A stretch of 8,617 bases of DNA from Flemingiibacterium sp045587285 (lineage in GTDB: Bacteria; Bacillota; Clostridia; Oscillospirales; CAG-272). The DNA is taken from assembly GCA_045587285.1 (NCBI GenBank), contig JAZNBZ010000255.1:1-8617 (forward strand). Reading direction: 5' to 3'. Positions 1-7,320 of the stretch are shown here, in pieces. A model generated the notes under the pieces. The model was given only the letters and a program-made list of their open reading frames with translations, was not told where the DNA came from and ran no database searches. The translations under genes and the position numbers were made by a program. How positions within the stretch are numbered: position 1 is the first letter of the stretch; each line of letters starts with the position of its first letter.

Positions 1-742
1 CGGGCATCTCGTACTCCGTCGTATAGTATCCGTGCTCGGGCGGCATCTGCGAAGCGTTATAGTCAGAATAATCGCGCATAACCTCGGCAAAATCCTCGCC
101 GCCAAGGAGTGCTTCAAGCGCCTTCTCTGCTCGCGAGAGCGCGACCGTCTTGGTTTCCTCGGCATTATAGCCGATATATATCTCCTTGATGCAAAGAAGC
201 TCGTCGCTTGACAGAAGCGCGTCTACGGTTGCGTCGTCGGTCTTTATCGCGCCACTCTCCTTCATAGCCTCGATGGTACGGTACGCGAGCGTGTTATTCT
301 TCGTGAACATTCTGAAAAGCCAATCGGTCATATACTGCGCCTCGAGAGCTATACGGTAGGTGTCGTCGTTGTTGTAGCACTCCGTTGCGCGGTACTCGGC
401 GATATACGCCTCGACGGCAGCCTCGTCGTCCTTTGAAAGTGCTGCGCCGTATTTGTCCGCCATTATCTCGATCGCTTTGGTGTAGCGCACGTTGTCCTCA
501 ACGAGTGCCGAAAGCTCGCGGAGCTGTTCTTCCGTGAGCTCTGCGTTCTCACCGAAGCTGTCGCGCTTGTTGTTGAGAAGATAATATCTATACTCCTGAT
601 ATTGCACGTCCTTGTCGCCGACAGTCATCACGACGCGCTTATCAGCCGCGCTCGGTGTAAAATCCGACGCGGTGTTAGCGCAGGAAGCGAGCGAGAGGAT
701 CAAAAGAACGGCAAGAAACGCCGATATGATTTTATATTTCAT
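1..742 (-). CDS. PrsA/SurA-like peptidyl-prolyl cis-trans isomerase lipoprotein, C-terminally cut by the window edge
   Basis: Read on the minus strand from ATG at 742, the frame stays open through base 1, giving 247 residues and no stop. Residues 1-21 are a lipoprotein signal: a basic start (KYK), a hydrophobic core and the lipobox LASC with Cys21, so the product should be anchored on the outer face of the membrane. Residues 40-180 are charged and look helical, as in the SurA/PrsA N-terminal chaperone region. From about residue 184 (KEIYIGYN) to the edge the pattern fits a parvulin-type rotamase domain: ALEALLGGEDFAEVMRDYS followed by a HGYY turn. This family helps exported proteins fold. An AAGGGG ribosome binding site (753-758) lies 10 bases upstream of the ATG. 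The gene is divergent from the phage operon and is probably a host gene. The lipoprotein call is firm; the isomerase call rests on a partial domain. Confidence 0.82.
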   Translation of the reverse strand, partial: MKYKIISAFLAVLLILSLASCANTASDFTPSAADKRVVMTVGDKDVQYQEYRYYLLNNKRDSFGENAELTEEQLRELSALVEDNVRYTKAIEIMADKYGAALSKDDEAAVEAYIAEYRATECYNNDDTYRIALEAQYMTDWLFRMFTKNNTLAYRTIEAMKESGAIKTDDATVDALLSSDELLCIKEIYIGYNAEETKTVALSRAEKALEALLGGEDFAEVMRDYSDYNASQMPPEHGYYTTEYEMP

Positions 743-780
743 TGAGTGCGTACCCCTTATCAAAACGTGTATTTAATGTC

Positions 781-786
781 ATTATA
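781..786 (-). promoter_or_regulatory. Putative -10 box for the foldase gene
   Basis: On the minus strand bases 786-781 read TATAAT, a perfect sigma-A -10 box, about 40 bases upstream of the foldase ATG. No good -35 hexamer sits 16-18 bases upstream of it, so the promoter may be weak or activator-dependent. It lies in the intergenic region shared with the divergent phage operon. Confidence 0.5.
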
Positions 787-904
787 CCGCACCTTTGTGA
801 CGGGAGTGTGAATATTGGCAAATTTGTTGACGCGCGGGCGTATTTTTTCGTGCTTGCTGACGGAGCGGCGCGGTTGGGCTTGGCGCGCGGCGGCGGTAAT
901 CGGG

Positions 905-913
905 TGCTATACT
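905..913 (+). promoter_or_regulatory. Putative extended -10 promoter for the phage-like operon
   Basis: TGC followed by TATACT (905-913) forms an extended -10 element (TGn plus a near-consensus hexamer) 32 bases upstream of the terminase small subunit ATG. The -35 region is GC-rich and poor; TTGGCG at 880-885 is too far away. An extended -10 can work without a -35. This is the best candidate for the start of the eight-gene transcript. An 8-base palindrome, CAAATTTG (819-826), lies further upstream and could be an operator, but it is too short to claim. Confidence 0.4.
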
Positions 914-945
914 GTTGCAAACTGATAACGAAAGGACGTGCTACG

Positions 946-1275
946 ATGGCACAGATAACGAGCGGCAAAAAGCTGCTTTCCAAAATAAAAACGTACGTTG
1001 ACGAATGCAGAAACGCCGACGCTAAAAAGCCGATATTCGCAAACGTTGCGGGCTTTTGCCGATTCACGGGAATATCGGTGGGCGAGTTTCTCTCGCTTAA
1101 AAGAAAATTCCCTCGCGAGTTTGAGAGTGCGGGCGCTTACTTCGAGGACGCGGCGCTCAACTCGGGCGCGACGGCAACGCTCGTCGGAATGTACCTCAGG
1201 CAGTACGGCTTTTGGGGCGCTCCAACTGAGGACGAGGTCGTATGCGACCACGATATTCTCGCGGACGGAATATAA
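946..1275 (+). CDS. Phage terminase small subunit (gp3/HTH type)
   Basis: A 109-residue protein that should bind the packaging site on phage DNA and load the large subunit. After a basic start, residues about 27-85 read like the DNA-packaging protein family of P22-type and other tailed phages: PIFANVAGFCRFTGISVGEFLSL resembles a helix-turn-helix, then comes a charged helix with FPREFESAGAYFEDAAL, and then the characteristic ending ATLVGMYLRQYGFWG. The ATG at 946 was chosen because AAAGGA (931-936) stands 9 bases before it. The same frame is open back to 742, but that longer version would overlap the foldase start codon and run through both promoters. The stop codon touches the ribosome binding site of the terminase large subunit, and the position directly before that gene is the classical one. 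Family membership is judged by pattern only. Confidence 0.78.
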   Translation: MAQITSGKKLLSKIKTYVDECRNADAKKPIFANVAGFCRFTGISVGEFLSLKRKFPREFESAGAYFEDAALNSGATATLVGMYLRQYGFWGAPTEDEVVCDHDILADGI

Positions 1276-1287
1276 GGAGGTGAGCGC

Positions 1288-2562
1288 TTGCATCTTCACG
1301 GCAGGCCAAACGAAAAGCAGGCACAGTTCTTCCGCTCGACCGCAAAATTCACGGCGTATGGCGGTGCGAGAGGGGGCGGCAAGAGCTGGGCGCTTCGGCG
1401 CAAGCTCATACTTCTCTGTCTCCGCTACCCCGGCATACACTGCCTTATCATCCGCCGAACGCTCAAGGATTTATCGGACAATCACGTACAGCCGCTCCTA
1501 TCTGAGATCGGCAAATACGTGACCTACTCTGCGGGCGCGCGCGTACTGCGCTTTAAAAACGGAAGCCGAATTGACCTCGGCTATCTCGCGTGCGACGCGG
1601 ACACGTCGCACTACCAAGGTCAGGAGTACGACATAATCGCCATCGACGAGGCAACGCAGATATCGGAGTTTCAGTTCGCCGCACTCAAGGGCTGTCTGCG
1701 CGGTGTGGGCAATTATCCGCGGCGAATGTACCTCACCTGCAATCCCGGCGGCATCGGTCACGCTTGGGTAAAGCGGCTTTTCGTAGACCGCGACTTTCGT
1801 GAGGATGAAAAGCCCGAGGAATACCGCTTCATACGCGCGTCAGTACACGACAACGAGGTGCTTTGCGAGCGTGATCCCGAGTACGTGAGTATGCTTAAAA
1901 CGCTCCCGGAGAAGCTTCGCGCGGCGTGGCTTGACGGACGGTGGGACTTATACGAGGGGCAGTTCTTCCCCGAGTTCTCGCGTGAGAGGCACGTTATCCT
2001 GCCGCGCGAGCTTGAAACGCGCCGTTATTTCGCCGCGTTCGATTACGGCTTCGACCGCTTCGCGCTGCTCGTCGTCGCAATCGTCGGCGACGCGCTTTAC
2101 GTGACGCGCGAGGTGTGCAAGTCGAACCTCACCCTCTCGGCGGCGGGTGAGGAATTAGCGGCGGCAGTGCGCGAGGAGCGCGAGCGTGGGCACGATATTT
2201 CCTACGCGGTCGCGTCGCCCGATTTATGGAACCGCCGTCAGGACACGGGCTACAGCGGCGTTGAGGTGATATCGCGCGTTTCGGGCACGCCCTCGCTTAT
2301 GCGTGCGGACAATCGCCGCATACCAGGCTGGCGCGCACTTCGCGAGCGGCTCGCGGACAAGCTGTATATATTCAGCACTTGTGAGGAACTGATTCGCTGT
2401 ATGGAAGCTCTCCAATTCGACAAAAACACCGTCGAAGACGCGGCAGATCAGCCTCACGAGATAACGCACGCGCCCGAGGCGCTTCGCTACGCGGTTATGT
2501 CGCGCACGGACGCGGACGTCAGCGTAACGAAAATGTCGGGCGGCGGTATTGCCGCCTACTAA
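1288..2562 (+). CDS. terL: Phage terminase large subunit (DNA-packaging ATPase/nuclease)
   Basis: A 424-residue protein, the motor that cuts phage DNA and pumps it into the capsid through the portal. The N-terminal ATPase shows Walker A GGARGGGKS (residues 25-33), Walker B IIAIDEA (116-122, Asp120 and the catalytic Glu121) and the coupling motif LTCNPGG (149-155). The C-terminal RNase H-like nuclease shows its first acidic residue in FDYGFD (251-256), a second candidate Asp in SPDLWNRR (310-317), and the closing motif HAPEALRYAV (394-403). Length and motif order are complete, so the gene appears intact. Translation starts at TTG: AAGGAGG (1274-1280) sits 7 bases upstream and no ATG or GTG is in frame nearby. 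The gap to the small subunit gene is 12 bases. The motifs make this the most secure call in the window. Confidence 0.96.
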   Translation: MHLHGRPNEKQAQFFRSTAKFTAYGGARGGGKSWALRRKLILLCLRYPGIHCLIIRRTLKDLSDNHVQPLLSEIGKYVTYSAGARVLRFKNGSRIDLGYLACDADTSHYQGQEYDIIAIDEATQISEFQFAALKGCLRGVGNYPRRMYLTCNPGGIGHAWVKRLFVDRDFREDEKPEEYRFIRASVHDNEVLCERDPEYVSMLKTLPEKLRAAWLDGRWDLYEGQFFPEFSRERHVILPRELETRRYFAAFDYGFDRFALLVVAIVGDALYVTREVCKSNLTLSAAGEELAAAVREERERGHDISYAVASPDLWNRRQDTGYSGVEVISRVSGTPSLMRADNRRIPGWRALRERLADKLYIFSTCEELIRCMEALQFDKNTVEDAADQPHEITHAPEALRYAVMSRTDADVSVTKMSGGGIAAY

Positions 2563-2572
2563 ACGTATATTC

Positions 2573-2627
2573 ACGCGCCGTTATCCGGAGACGGAGCGTT
2601 AATATAAAAATATATATTTTTTGGAGG
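2573..2627 (+). promoter_or_regulatory. Structured leader before the capsid gene: GC hairpin, AT palindrome and strong ribosome binding site
   Basis: The 74-base gap between the terminase and capsid genes holds three elements in a row. First is an imperfect hairpin, ACGCGCCG (2573-2580) against CGGAGCGT (2592-2599), 8 pairs with one mismatch. Second is the perfect 16-base palindrome AAAAATATATATTTTT (2606-2621). Third is GGAGG (2623-2627), 9 bases before the capsid ATG. This is the most AT-rich stretch of the operon. It could protect a processed mRNA end, attenuate read-through, or keep the start site open for heavy translation of the capsid protein. The structure is seen; its role is inferred. 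Confidence 0.45.
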
Positions 2628-2636
2628 TATTTTACC

Positions 2637-3464
2637 ATGGCTTTAACCAACTTTATTTCTACCGTATGGAGCGAAACTCTCCTCTCCCAGCTCGACCGCG
2701 AGTACGTCGGCGTTGCCAACTGTAACCGCGACTTCGAGGGTGAGATCAAGGGCAAGGGCTCGGCGGTACAGATCGCAAACATCGGCGCTATCAACGTATA
2801 CGACTACGATAAGAACACCGATATGCTCTCCCCCGACGCGCTTCAGACTGCGGCAGTAACCCTTACCATCGATCAGGCGAAGTCCTTCAACTTCCAGATC
2901 GACGACATCGACCGCGCACAGTCCACGCCCAGACTTATGGAGGGTGCGATGAAGCAGGCGGCGGCAGCCCTTGCAAACGTCGCCGACTCTTACGTTTACG
3001 CGCTTCACGCAAGCGCGGCAGAGGGCAATGTTCTCCCCTGCGACGCGGTAAACGTTGACAACGTTATCGACTACGTCGTTATGGCGCGCAAGCAGCTTCT
3101 CTCGAATGGCGTGAACAGCAACATCGCGACGAGCCTTGAAATTTCTCCCGAGGTTGCGGCTGTACTCCTTCGCGCAAAGATTCTGAATGGTACCGAGAAT
3201 GCAGGCGCACTTGAGAACGGTCTTATCGGCAAGCTCATCGGATTTGACGTTTACGTTTCTCCGAACGTAGCCGCCGCCGACGGCCGCTACAAGTGCCTTG
3301 CACGCACCAAGCGTGCCGTTGCCTTCGCCGAGCAGCTTAACGAGGTTGAGGCATACCGCCCCGAAACCCGCTTTGCCGATGCTATCAAGGGACTTCACCT
3401 TTACGGCGCAAAGATCGTTTACCCCGAGGAGTTCGTGGTGCTCGATATGTCGCTCGACGCATAA
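2637..3464 (+). CDS. Phage major capsid (coat) protein, probably HK97-fold
   Basis: A 275-residue protein expected to form the icosahedral shell. The N-terminus MALTNFISTVW, then SQLDREYVGVANCNRDFEGEI (residues 17-37) and VQIANIGAINVYDY (44-57), is the typical opening of a widespread phage coat family: an arm, then the E-loop and long helix region. IDQAKSFNFQIDDIDRAQ (78-95) and the helix LMEGAMKQAAAALANVADSYV (100-120) are also characteristic. The C-terminal half (RPETRFADAIKGLHLYGAKIVYPE, 241-264) gives the usual strand that ends coat proteins of this type. There is no protease or propeptide-like N-terminus, so maturation by cleavage is not expected. Codon choice (ACC, ATC, AAC, GAC) looks more selected than in the neighbours, as in highly expressed genes. 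Hairpins stand before and after the gene, consistent with separate control of its dose. Confidence 0.88.
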   Translation: MALTNFISTVWSETLLSQLDREYVGVANCNRDFEGEIKGKGSAVQIANIGAINVYDYDKNTDMLSPDALQTAAVTLTIDQAKSFNFQIDDIDRAQSTPRLMEGAMKQAAAALANVADSYVYALHASAAEGNVLPCDAVNVDNVIDYVVMARKQLLSNGVNSNIATSLEISPEVAAVLLRAKILNGTENAGALENGLIGKLIGFDVYVSPNVAAADGRYKCLARTKRAVAFAEQLNEVEAYRPETRFADAIKGLHLYGAKIVYPEEFVVLDMSLDA

Positions 3465-3474
3465 ACGACCATTT

Positions 3475-3507
3475 GATAAGCAGCAGGGCGTGTCCTTGCT
3501 GCTTATC
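3475..3507. promoter_or_regulatory. Strong hairpin directly after the capsid gene
   Basis: GATAAGCAGCA (3475-3485) pairs perfectly with TGCTGCTTATC (3497-3507). The stem continues by one G-T and two G-C pairs to a five-base loop, CGTGT. It begins 11 bases after the capsid stop codon. There is no T-run behind it, so it is not a standard terminator. It is more likely a 3' stabiliser or processing block that raises the level of capsid mRNA over downstream genes, or a partial terminator. Confidence 0.7.
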
Positions 3508-3536
3508 GTAATATTAGCCTATGAAAGGAGAAAATT

Positions 3537-3911
3537 ATGACCTATTTCGATATATACCTCACCGCTCTGTCTATGATCGGTGAGCCCGAGAACACAAGTG
3601 CGACCGCCGACTATCAGAAAAGAGCGGAACGTCTTTTCACGCATATCAACGCAAGCCTTTATCCCTTGCACAGATGTCTTGGCGGCGAGATTATAGACGC
3701 CGACGAATTCTTTATCGAAACGCTTGACACGCTCTTTATGCTCGACGGGCGCCTCGTGCTGACTGCGGCACTCGAGCTTGCTTCCCTGCTTATAATCGAC
3801 AAGACGCCGAGCGTTTCCGAGATGCTCAAGGAGCGCGCCGAGGAGGAAAAAGCGAGCGTTGCCGCGATGGGCACATCCGTCGCTTCTATCAAAGAGGTGT
3901 GGGGCGTATGA
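3537..3911 (+). CDS. Probable head-tail adaptor (connector) protein
   Basis: A 124-residue, mainly helical protein. The opening TYFDIYLTALSMIGEPE (residues 2-18), followed by a tyrosine-containing helix (ADYQKRAERLF, 24-34) and a second amphipathic helical region (78-110), resembles the small podovirus adaptors that bind under the portal (P22 gp4-like or T7 gp11-like), which often start with an AL..IGE motif. The last 20 residues are charged and then end in IKEVWGV. AAAGGAG (3524-3530) lies 6 bases before the ATG. The stop overlaps the start of the next gene as ATGA, implying coupled translation with the propeller protein, which an adaptor would bind in the particle. The assignment rests on this pattern and on position between capsid and nozzle; no catalytic motif exists to test it. 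A tail-completion protein of another type is possible. Confidence 0.5.
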   Translation: MTYFDIYLTALSMIGEPENTSATADYQKRAERLFTHINASLYPLHRCLGGEIIDADEFFIETLDTLFMLDGRLVLTAALELASLLIIDKTPSVSEMLKERAEEEKASVAAMGTSVASIKEVWGV

Positions 3912-5641
3912 ACGAGCTCAAGGAAATCGTAATTGATAATTTCGAAAACGCGGCTGTGATCGAGAACTACCGAGTGTCCGCTGACGGACTGCTCACGAAG
4001 CGCGACGGATTTCGAGTGCTCGCAAGCTTCGATGCGCATATACGCGCCTACTGCTACCTCGGCGGCGACACGCTGTACGCTCTCGCAGGCTCGTCGCTTT
4101 ACAGGGTTGTAAACGGCGAAGCCACTCTGCTCGGCGTGCTTTCCGAGGCGGTGTTCGGGGACGAAGCAGAGCGCTGTCTTATGTACGAATACGCAGGGGT
4201 TATTTACATAGTTGGCGGCGGCGCGTTCTACTGCTTTGACACTACGGACGAGCTTGCCGTGCCGAAAACGTTCGAGCATATTCCCGTACGTCAATCTGAC
4301 CACAGCGATTATACCAAGGAGGAGTACAATCTCATTTCCGAGCGTGCGCGTGCCGTCGGAAAGTTTACCCAAAGCGCAAAAGTGCTTACGATAAAGGACG
4401 AGGACGCGAATATATGCTCGGTAACGCTCGACGGCGTCACGCTCACTGAGTCGCAGTACAGCGTTTCGATAAGCGGTGGACTTGCCTTTATAAAGCTTAC
4501 GGACACGTCGCTTATCACGGGCACGCACACGTTTATCGTGGAATACGTTGTCGCGGGGGAAAATTTCCAAAGCAAGAAAGGCGTCTACTCAAACTCACCC
4601 AAGGCTTACGTTTACGACGGCGAAAGCGGAGTGCGCGTGATGCTTTACGGGGGCGACGAGGGCTCGGTCTACTACTCCGAGGCGAGCGTAAAGCCGACGG
4701 ACGAGGAAACGGGTGAGACGCTTGAGCTCACGCCCGGCACGGTGATAGGCGACAGATATTTCGTCGGCAAGGAAATACTCCCGCCGAGCGAGGGCGAAAA
4801 AATACTCGATATTCTTCCCTTCGCAACGAGAACGCTCGTTATCACCGACCGCGCGACGTATTACCTCGCCGAGGACACAAAAACCGTAGACGGCGTGACC
4901 GTGCTCAAGGGATTTCGCCTCGTTTCTATGTATAAGGAGCTCGGCGTCGGCGAAAGCTCGGGCGTCGTCACCTACGACGGCAGGATATATCTCGTAAATC
5001 CGCTCGGGCTTTATTCGATGTCCTACAACCCAATCGAGGACAAGTACAGCACCTACCGCCATACCGTCCCCGACACGCTCGGTATCGGGCGCGACGAGCT
5101 TGGAGACGTGCGTCTGCACGTTGACCGTATCAATCACGAGCTCTGGTGTCAGCTTGGTGAAAAATGCGCGGTGTATAGCTTCACGGCGAAAAAGTGGTAT
5201 CGCTTCAGCGGCTTTTGCCCGATGGCGTTTTTTACCTATCAGAACGCCACGGCGTTTACCGAGGGTGGCAGGATAGGCGTGTTCGCCGTCGGTGAGCGGC
5301 TTGACGGCGGCGAAGGATTTGAAGCGTACGTTGAAACGCGAAACCTCGATTTTGGCAACGTATTCGCCGAAAAGACCGTATACAGCTTCGGTGCGACCTT
5401 CGAGCGCCGTGAGGGCGCGGCGCTTCTCTGTACGCTGAAAAGCGACAAGGGTGCGAGCTTCACGTTCAGGATAGATGCAGACGAAAGCAGTGCCGATACT
5501 ACGCCCGTCGTAAAGCGTACGCACGCGCGGCTCGGCAACTGCCACTACGTCATCTGCCGCGTAAGCTCGCCTGCCGACGCCGCGCCAACGGACCTACGCT
5601 CGCTACTCATCGCGTACCGCGTTATGGGAGGCAATATATGA
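3908..5641 (+). CDS. Podovirus tail nozzle / DNA-stabilisation protein, beta-propeller (P22 gp10-like)
   Basis: A 577-residue, almost wholly beta-rich protein. The N-terminus has the layout common to podovirus nozzle and packaged-DNA stabilisation proteins: ENYRVSADGLLTKRDGFRVL (residues 19-38), then blade-like repeats ending in hydrophobic-Tyr/Ala strands (DTLYALAGSSLYRVVNG, AGVIYIVGGGAFYCFD). An inserted domain follows at about 150-230. Propeller blades resume with TLVITDRATYYLAED and GRIYLVNPLGLYSMSYNP. Such proteins form a hexameric ring that plugs the portal channel and carries tail fibres or spikes. The ATG at 3908 is preferred over an in-frame GTG at 3899 because AGAGGTG (3893-3899) gives proper spacing to the ATG and because of the ATGA overlap with the preceding gene. 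The end again overlaps the next gene by ATGA. The propeller class is well supported; the exact family (gp10, T7 gp12 or a new group) is not. Confidence 0.62.
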   Translation: MNELKEIVIDNFENAAVIENYRVSADGLLTKRDGFRVLASFDAHIRAYCYLGGDTLYALAGSSLYRVVNGEATLLGVLSEAVFGDEAERCLMYEYAGVIYIVGGGAFYCFDTTDELAVPKTFEHIPVRQSDHSDYTKEEYNLISERARAVGKFTQSAKVLTIKDEDANICSVTLDGVTLTESQYSVSISGGLAFIKLTDTSLITGTHTFIVEYVVAGENFQSKKGVYSNSPKAYVYDGESGVRVMLYGGDEGSVYYSEASVKPTDEETGETLELTPGTVIGDRYFVGKEILPPSEGEKILDILPFATRTLVITDRATYYLAEDTKTVDGVTVLKGFRLVSMYKELGVGESSGVVTYDGRIYLVNPLGLYSMSYNPIEDKYSTYRHTVPDTLGIGRDELGDVRLHVDRINHELWCQLGEKCAVYSFTAKKWYRFSGFCPMAFFTYQNATAFTEGGRIGVFAVGERLDGGEGFEAYVETRNLDFGNVFAEKTVYSFGATFERREGAALLCTLKSDKGASFTFRIDADESSADTTPVVKRTHARLGNCHYVICRVSSPADAAPTDLRSLLIAYRVMGGNI

Positions 5642-5775
5642 TAGCTTTGTGGTATTTGCTTGGATTTTTGTGCGGCGCCCTCTTTTTTTGGACGCTCTCG
5701 CTTATCAGAGCCGCAAAACGGCGCGAGGTACCACCAAACGGCGACGATGCTCTTAAAAACATTCTCAATTACTGA
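5638..5775 (+). CDS. 45-residue single-pass membrane protein of unknown function
   Basis: Starting at the ATG that overlaps the stop of the propeller gene (ATGA) and 6 bases after GGGAGG (5626-5631), this frame encodes 45 residues. Residues 2-22 (ALWYLLGFLCGALFFWTLSL) form one membrane segment with several aromatic residues, followed at once by a basic cluster (RAAKRR) and a short polar tail ending NILNY. By the positive-inside rule the tail should face the cytoplasm. It is followed after 12 bases by the portal gene. The strong ribosome binding site, overlap and operon position make it a real gene. A small holin, a membrane-docking factor for assembly, or a virion membrane peptide are all possible; I recognise no family. 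Confidence 0.68.
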   Translation: MIALWYLLGFLCGALFFWTLSLIRAAKRREVPPNGDDALKNILNY

Positions 5776-5787
5776 AAGGATTAACAT

Positions 5788-7320
5788 ATGAAAAACAGCT
5801 TGGCTTGGCAGCAGTTCGAGGCGGGGCGTGAATACAACCGCCGCATCGGACTTTATGAAAACTACACGCAATGCGAACGCTTCTATCGCGGCGACCAATG
5901 GAAAAACGTTGCCGCGGGAGGACTTCCCACGCCCGTATTCAACTACGTGAGGCGTATCGCGGACTACTATATCTCGCAGATTGCGAGTGCGAACGTCGAT
6001 ATGACCTTCTCTGACGAAAATCTGCCGTTTATCACGAGTGAGGCGCACCGCGAGCGCGTATCCGAGGCGGTAAGACTTCTTAACGACCACGCGGCGTTCC
6101 GTTGGGAAAAATGCCGCATTGACCGTCTTATCCGCGCGGCGCTTCGCGACGCCGTGCTCTCGGGCGACGGTATTTTCTTCACCTATTGGGATCCCACGGT
6201 ACGCACGGGACAGGCGTACACCGGCGACTTCGTGACGGTTACGCTTGATGCGACGAATCTATTCGTGGCGAACGTAAACTCCGCCGATATTCAGTCGCAG
6301 GAGTACGTGATAGTGTCGGGGCGCGAGAGCGTAAGCCGCCTTCGCGAGGAGGCTGTACGCGCAGGCGTGAGCCGCGAAACGGCGGAAAAGATACGCCCCG
6401 ACGGCGATATTCACTACGGCGCGGGCGACTACGCTATGCAGGAGAACCCCGACGCGTCCGCCGAAAAGGCAACGTACGTAATCAAGTTCACGCGCGATGC
6501 GAACGGATACGTACAGTTTGAAAAGCAGACGCGCGACGTGACGATAAAGCACGTATCCACGGGGCTTCGTCTGTATCCCGTTTGTATGTTCAACTGGACG
6601 CCGACGAAAAACTCTTATCACGGCACCTCGCCGATAGCACAGCTTATCCAAAACCAAAAGTACGTCAACAAGGCGTATGCGCTTTTAATGAAGCATATGA
6701 TAGACACCGCCTTCTCAAAGGTCGTTTACGACAAAACGAGGATACCCGAGTGGTCGAACGAGGTCGGTCAGGCAATCGGCGTTGTCGGCGGAGATTTGTC
6801 GAGCGTTGCATCGACGGTGAGTCCCGGTCAGATGAGCGAGCGCTTTGCCGACGTAATCGGCGACGTCGTGGAGCACACGAAGAACTGTATGGGTGCGACG
6901 GACGTTTCGCTCGGCGACGCCGCTCCCACCAACACGTCCGCTATAATCGCGCTTCAGGAGGCGAACTCCGTTTCGCTCGATCCGGTACGCACCTCGCTCT
7001 ACGCCTGCCTTGAGGAGCTTGCGGCTATATGGATCGACTTTATGTGCGCGTACTACGCGGACGGCAGAATGCTGCTTCTTCGCGACGGCAAGGCAGCCGC
7101 GCTTGACTGCCGCCTGCTTCGCGAGGAGCTCATTTGCGCGAGAGTGGACGTCGGCGCGTCCTCGCGCTACTCGAAGGCGTCCGCCCTCTCGGAGCTTGCA
7201 CGCCTGCTCGACGGCGGTCACATCACGCTAAAGCAATATCTCGAGCGTATGCCCGACGGCGTAATTCCCGGCCGCGACACGCTTATATCTGAAATTACGG
7301 AGGTAAATGAAAATGAATGA
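5788..7320 (+). CDS. Phage portal protein
   Basis: A 510-residue protein expected to form the twelve-fold ring at one capsid vertex, where the terminase docks and the tail attaches. Residues 18-66 contain the usual start: a charged helix, then ERFYRGDQW (30-38), then TPVFNYVRRIADYYISQI (48-65). An acidic/aromatic region follows, LRDAVLSGDGIFFTYWDP (119-136), matching the D..v.G.G....yw signature of portals. The wing region carries an expected YHGTSPIAQLIQNQKYVNKAYALLMK helix (from about residue 274), and NTSAIIALQEANS marks the crown/stem side. The C-terminal part is helical (about 380-490). The length is normal for P22- or phi29-distant portals. GAAAGGA (5774-5780) stands 7 bases before the ATG. 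The order capsid - tail - portal is unusual, since portals normally precede the capsid gene. Strong pattern match, no search made. Confidence 0.87.
   Translation: MKNSLAWQQFEAGREYNRRIGLYENYTQCERFYRGDQWKNVAAGGLPTPVFNYVRRIADYYISQIASANVDMTFSDENLPFITSEAHRERVSEAVRLLNDHAAFRWEKCRIDRLIRAALRDAVLSGDGIFFTYWDPTVRTGQAYTGDFVTVTLDATNLFVANVNSADIQSQEYVIVSGRESVSRLREEAVRAGVSRETAEKIRPDGDIHYGAGDYAMQENPDASAEKATYVIKFTRDANGYVQFEKQTRDVTIKHVSTGLRLYPVCMFNWTPTKNSYHGTSPIAQLIQNQKYVNKAYALLMKHMIDTAFSKVVYDKTRIPEWSNEVGQAIGVVGGDLSSVASTVSPGQMSERFADVIGDVVEHTKNCMGATDVSLGDAAPTNTSAIIALQEANSVSLDPVRTSLYACLEELAAIWIDFMCAYYADGRMLLLRDGKAAALDCRLLREELICARVDVGASSRYSKASALSELARLLDGGHITLKQYLERMPDGVIPGRDTLISEITEVNENE

Noticed and set aside
742..945. 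Longer N-terminus for the terminase small subunit (start at 742)
   Set aside because: It would overlap the foldase start codon and both promoters, its first part is low-quality sequence, and the ribosome binding site fits the ATG at 946.
2643..3398. Long open frame of 251 codons on the minus strand opposite the capsid gene
   Set aside because: It is the antisense shadow of a well-supported coat gene with selected codons, and has no ribosome binding site or recognisable domains.
3475..3507. Standard intrinsic terminator after the capsid gene
   Set aside because: The stem is strong but no T-run follows, and the downstream genes have no promoter of their own that I can see.
3659..5545. Two long minus-strand frames (3659-4570 and 4595-5545) opposite the adaptor and nozzle genes
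   Set aside because: They arise from the GC-rich codon pattern of the plus-strand genes; their composition is arginine/valine/alanine-rich without domains, and the plus-strand genes are coupled by overlaps.
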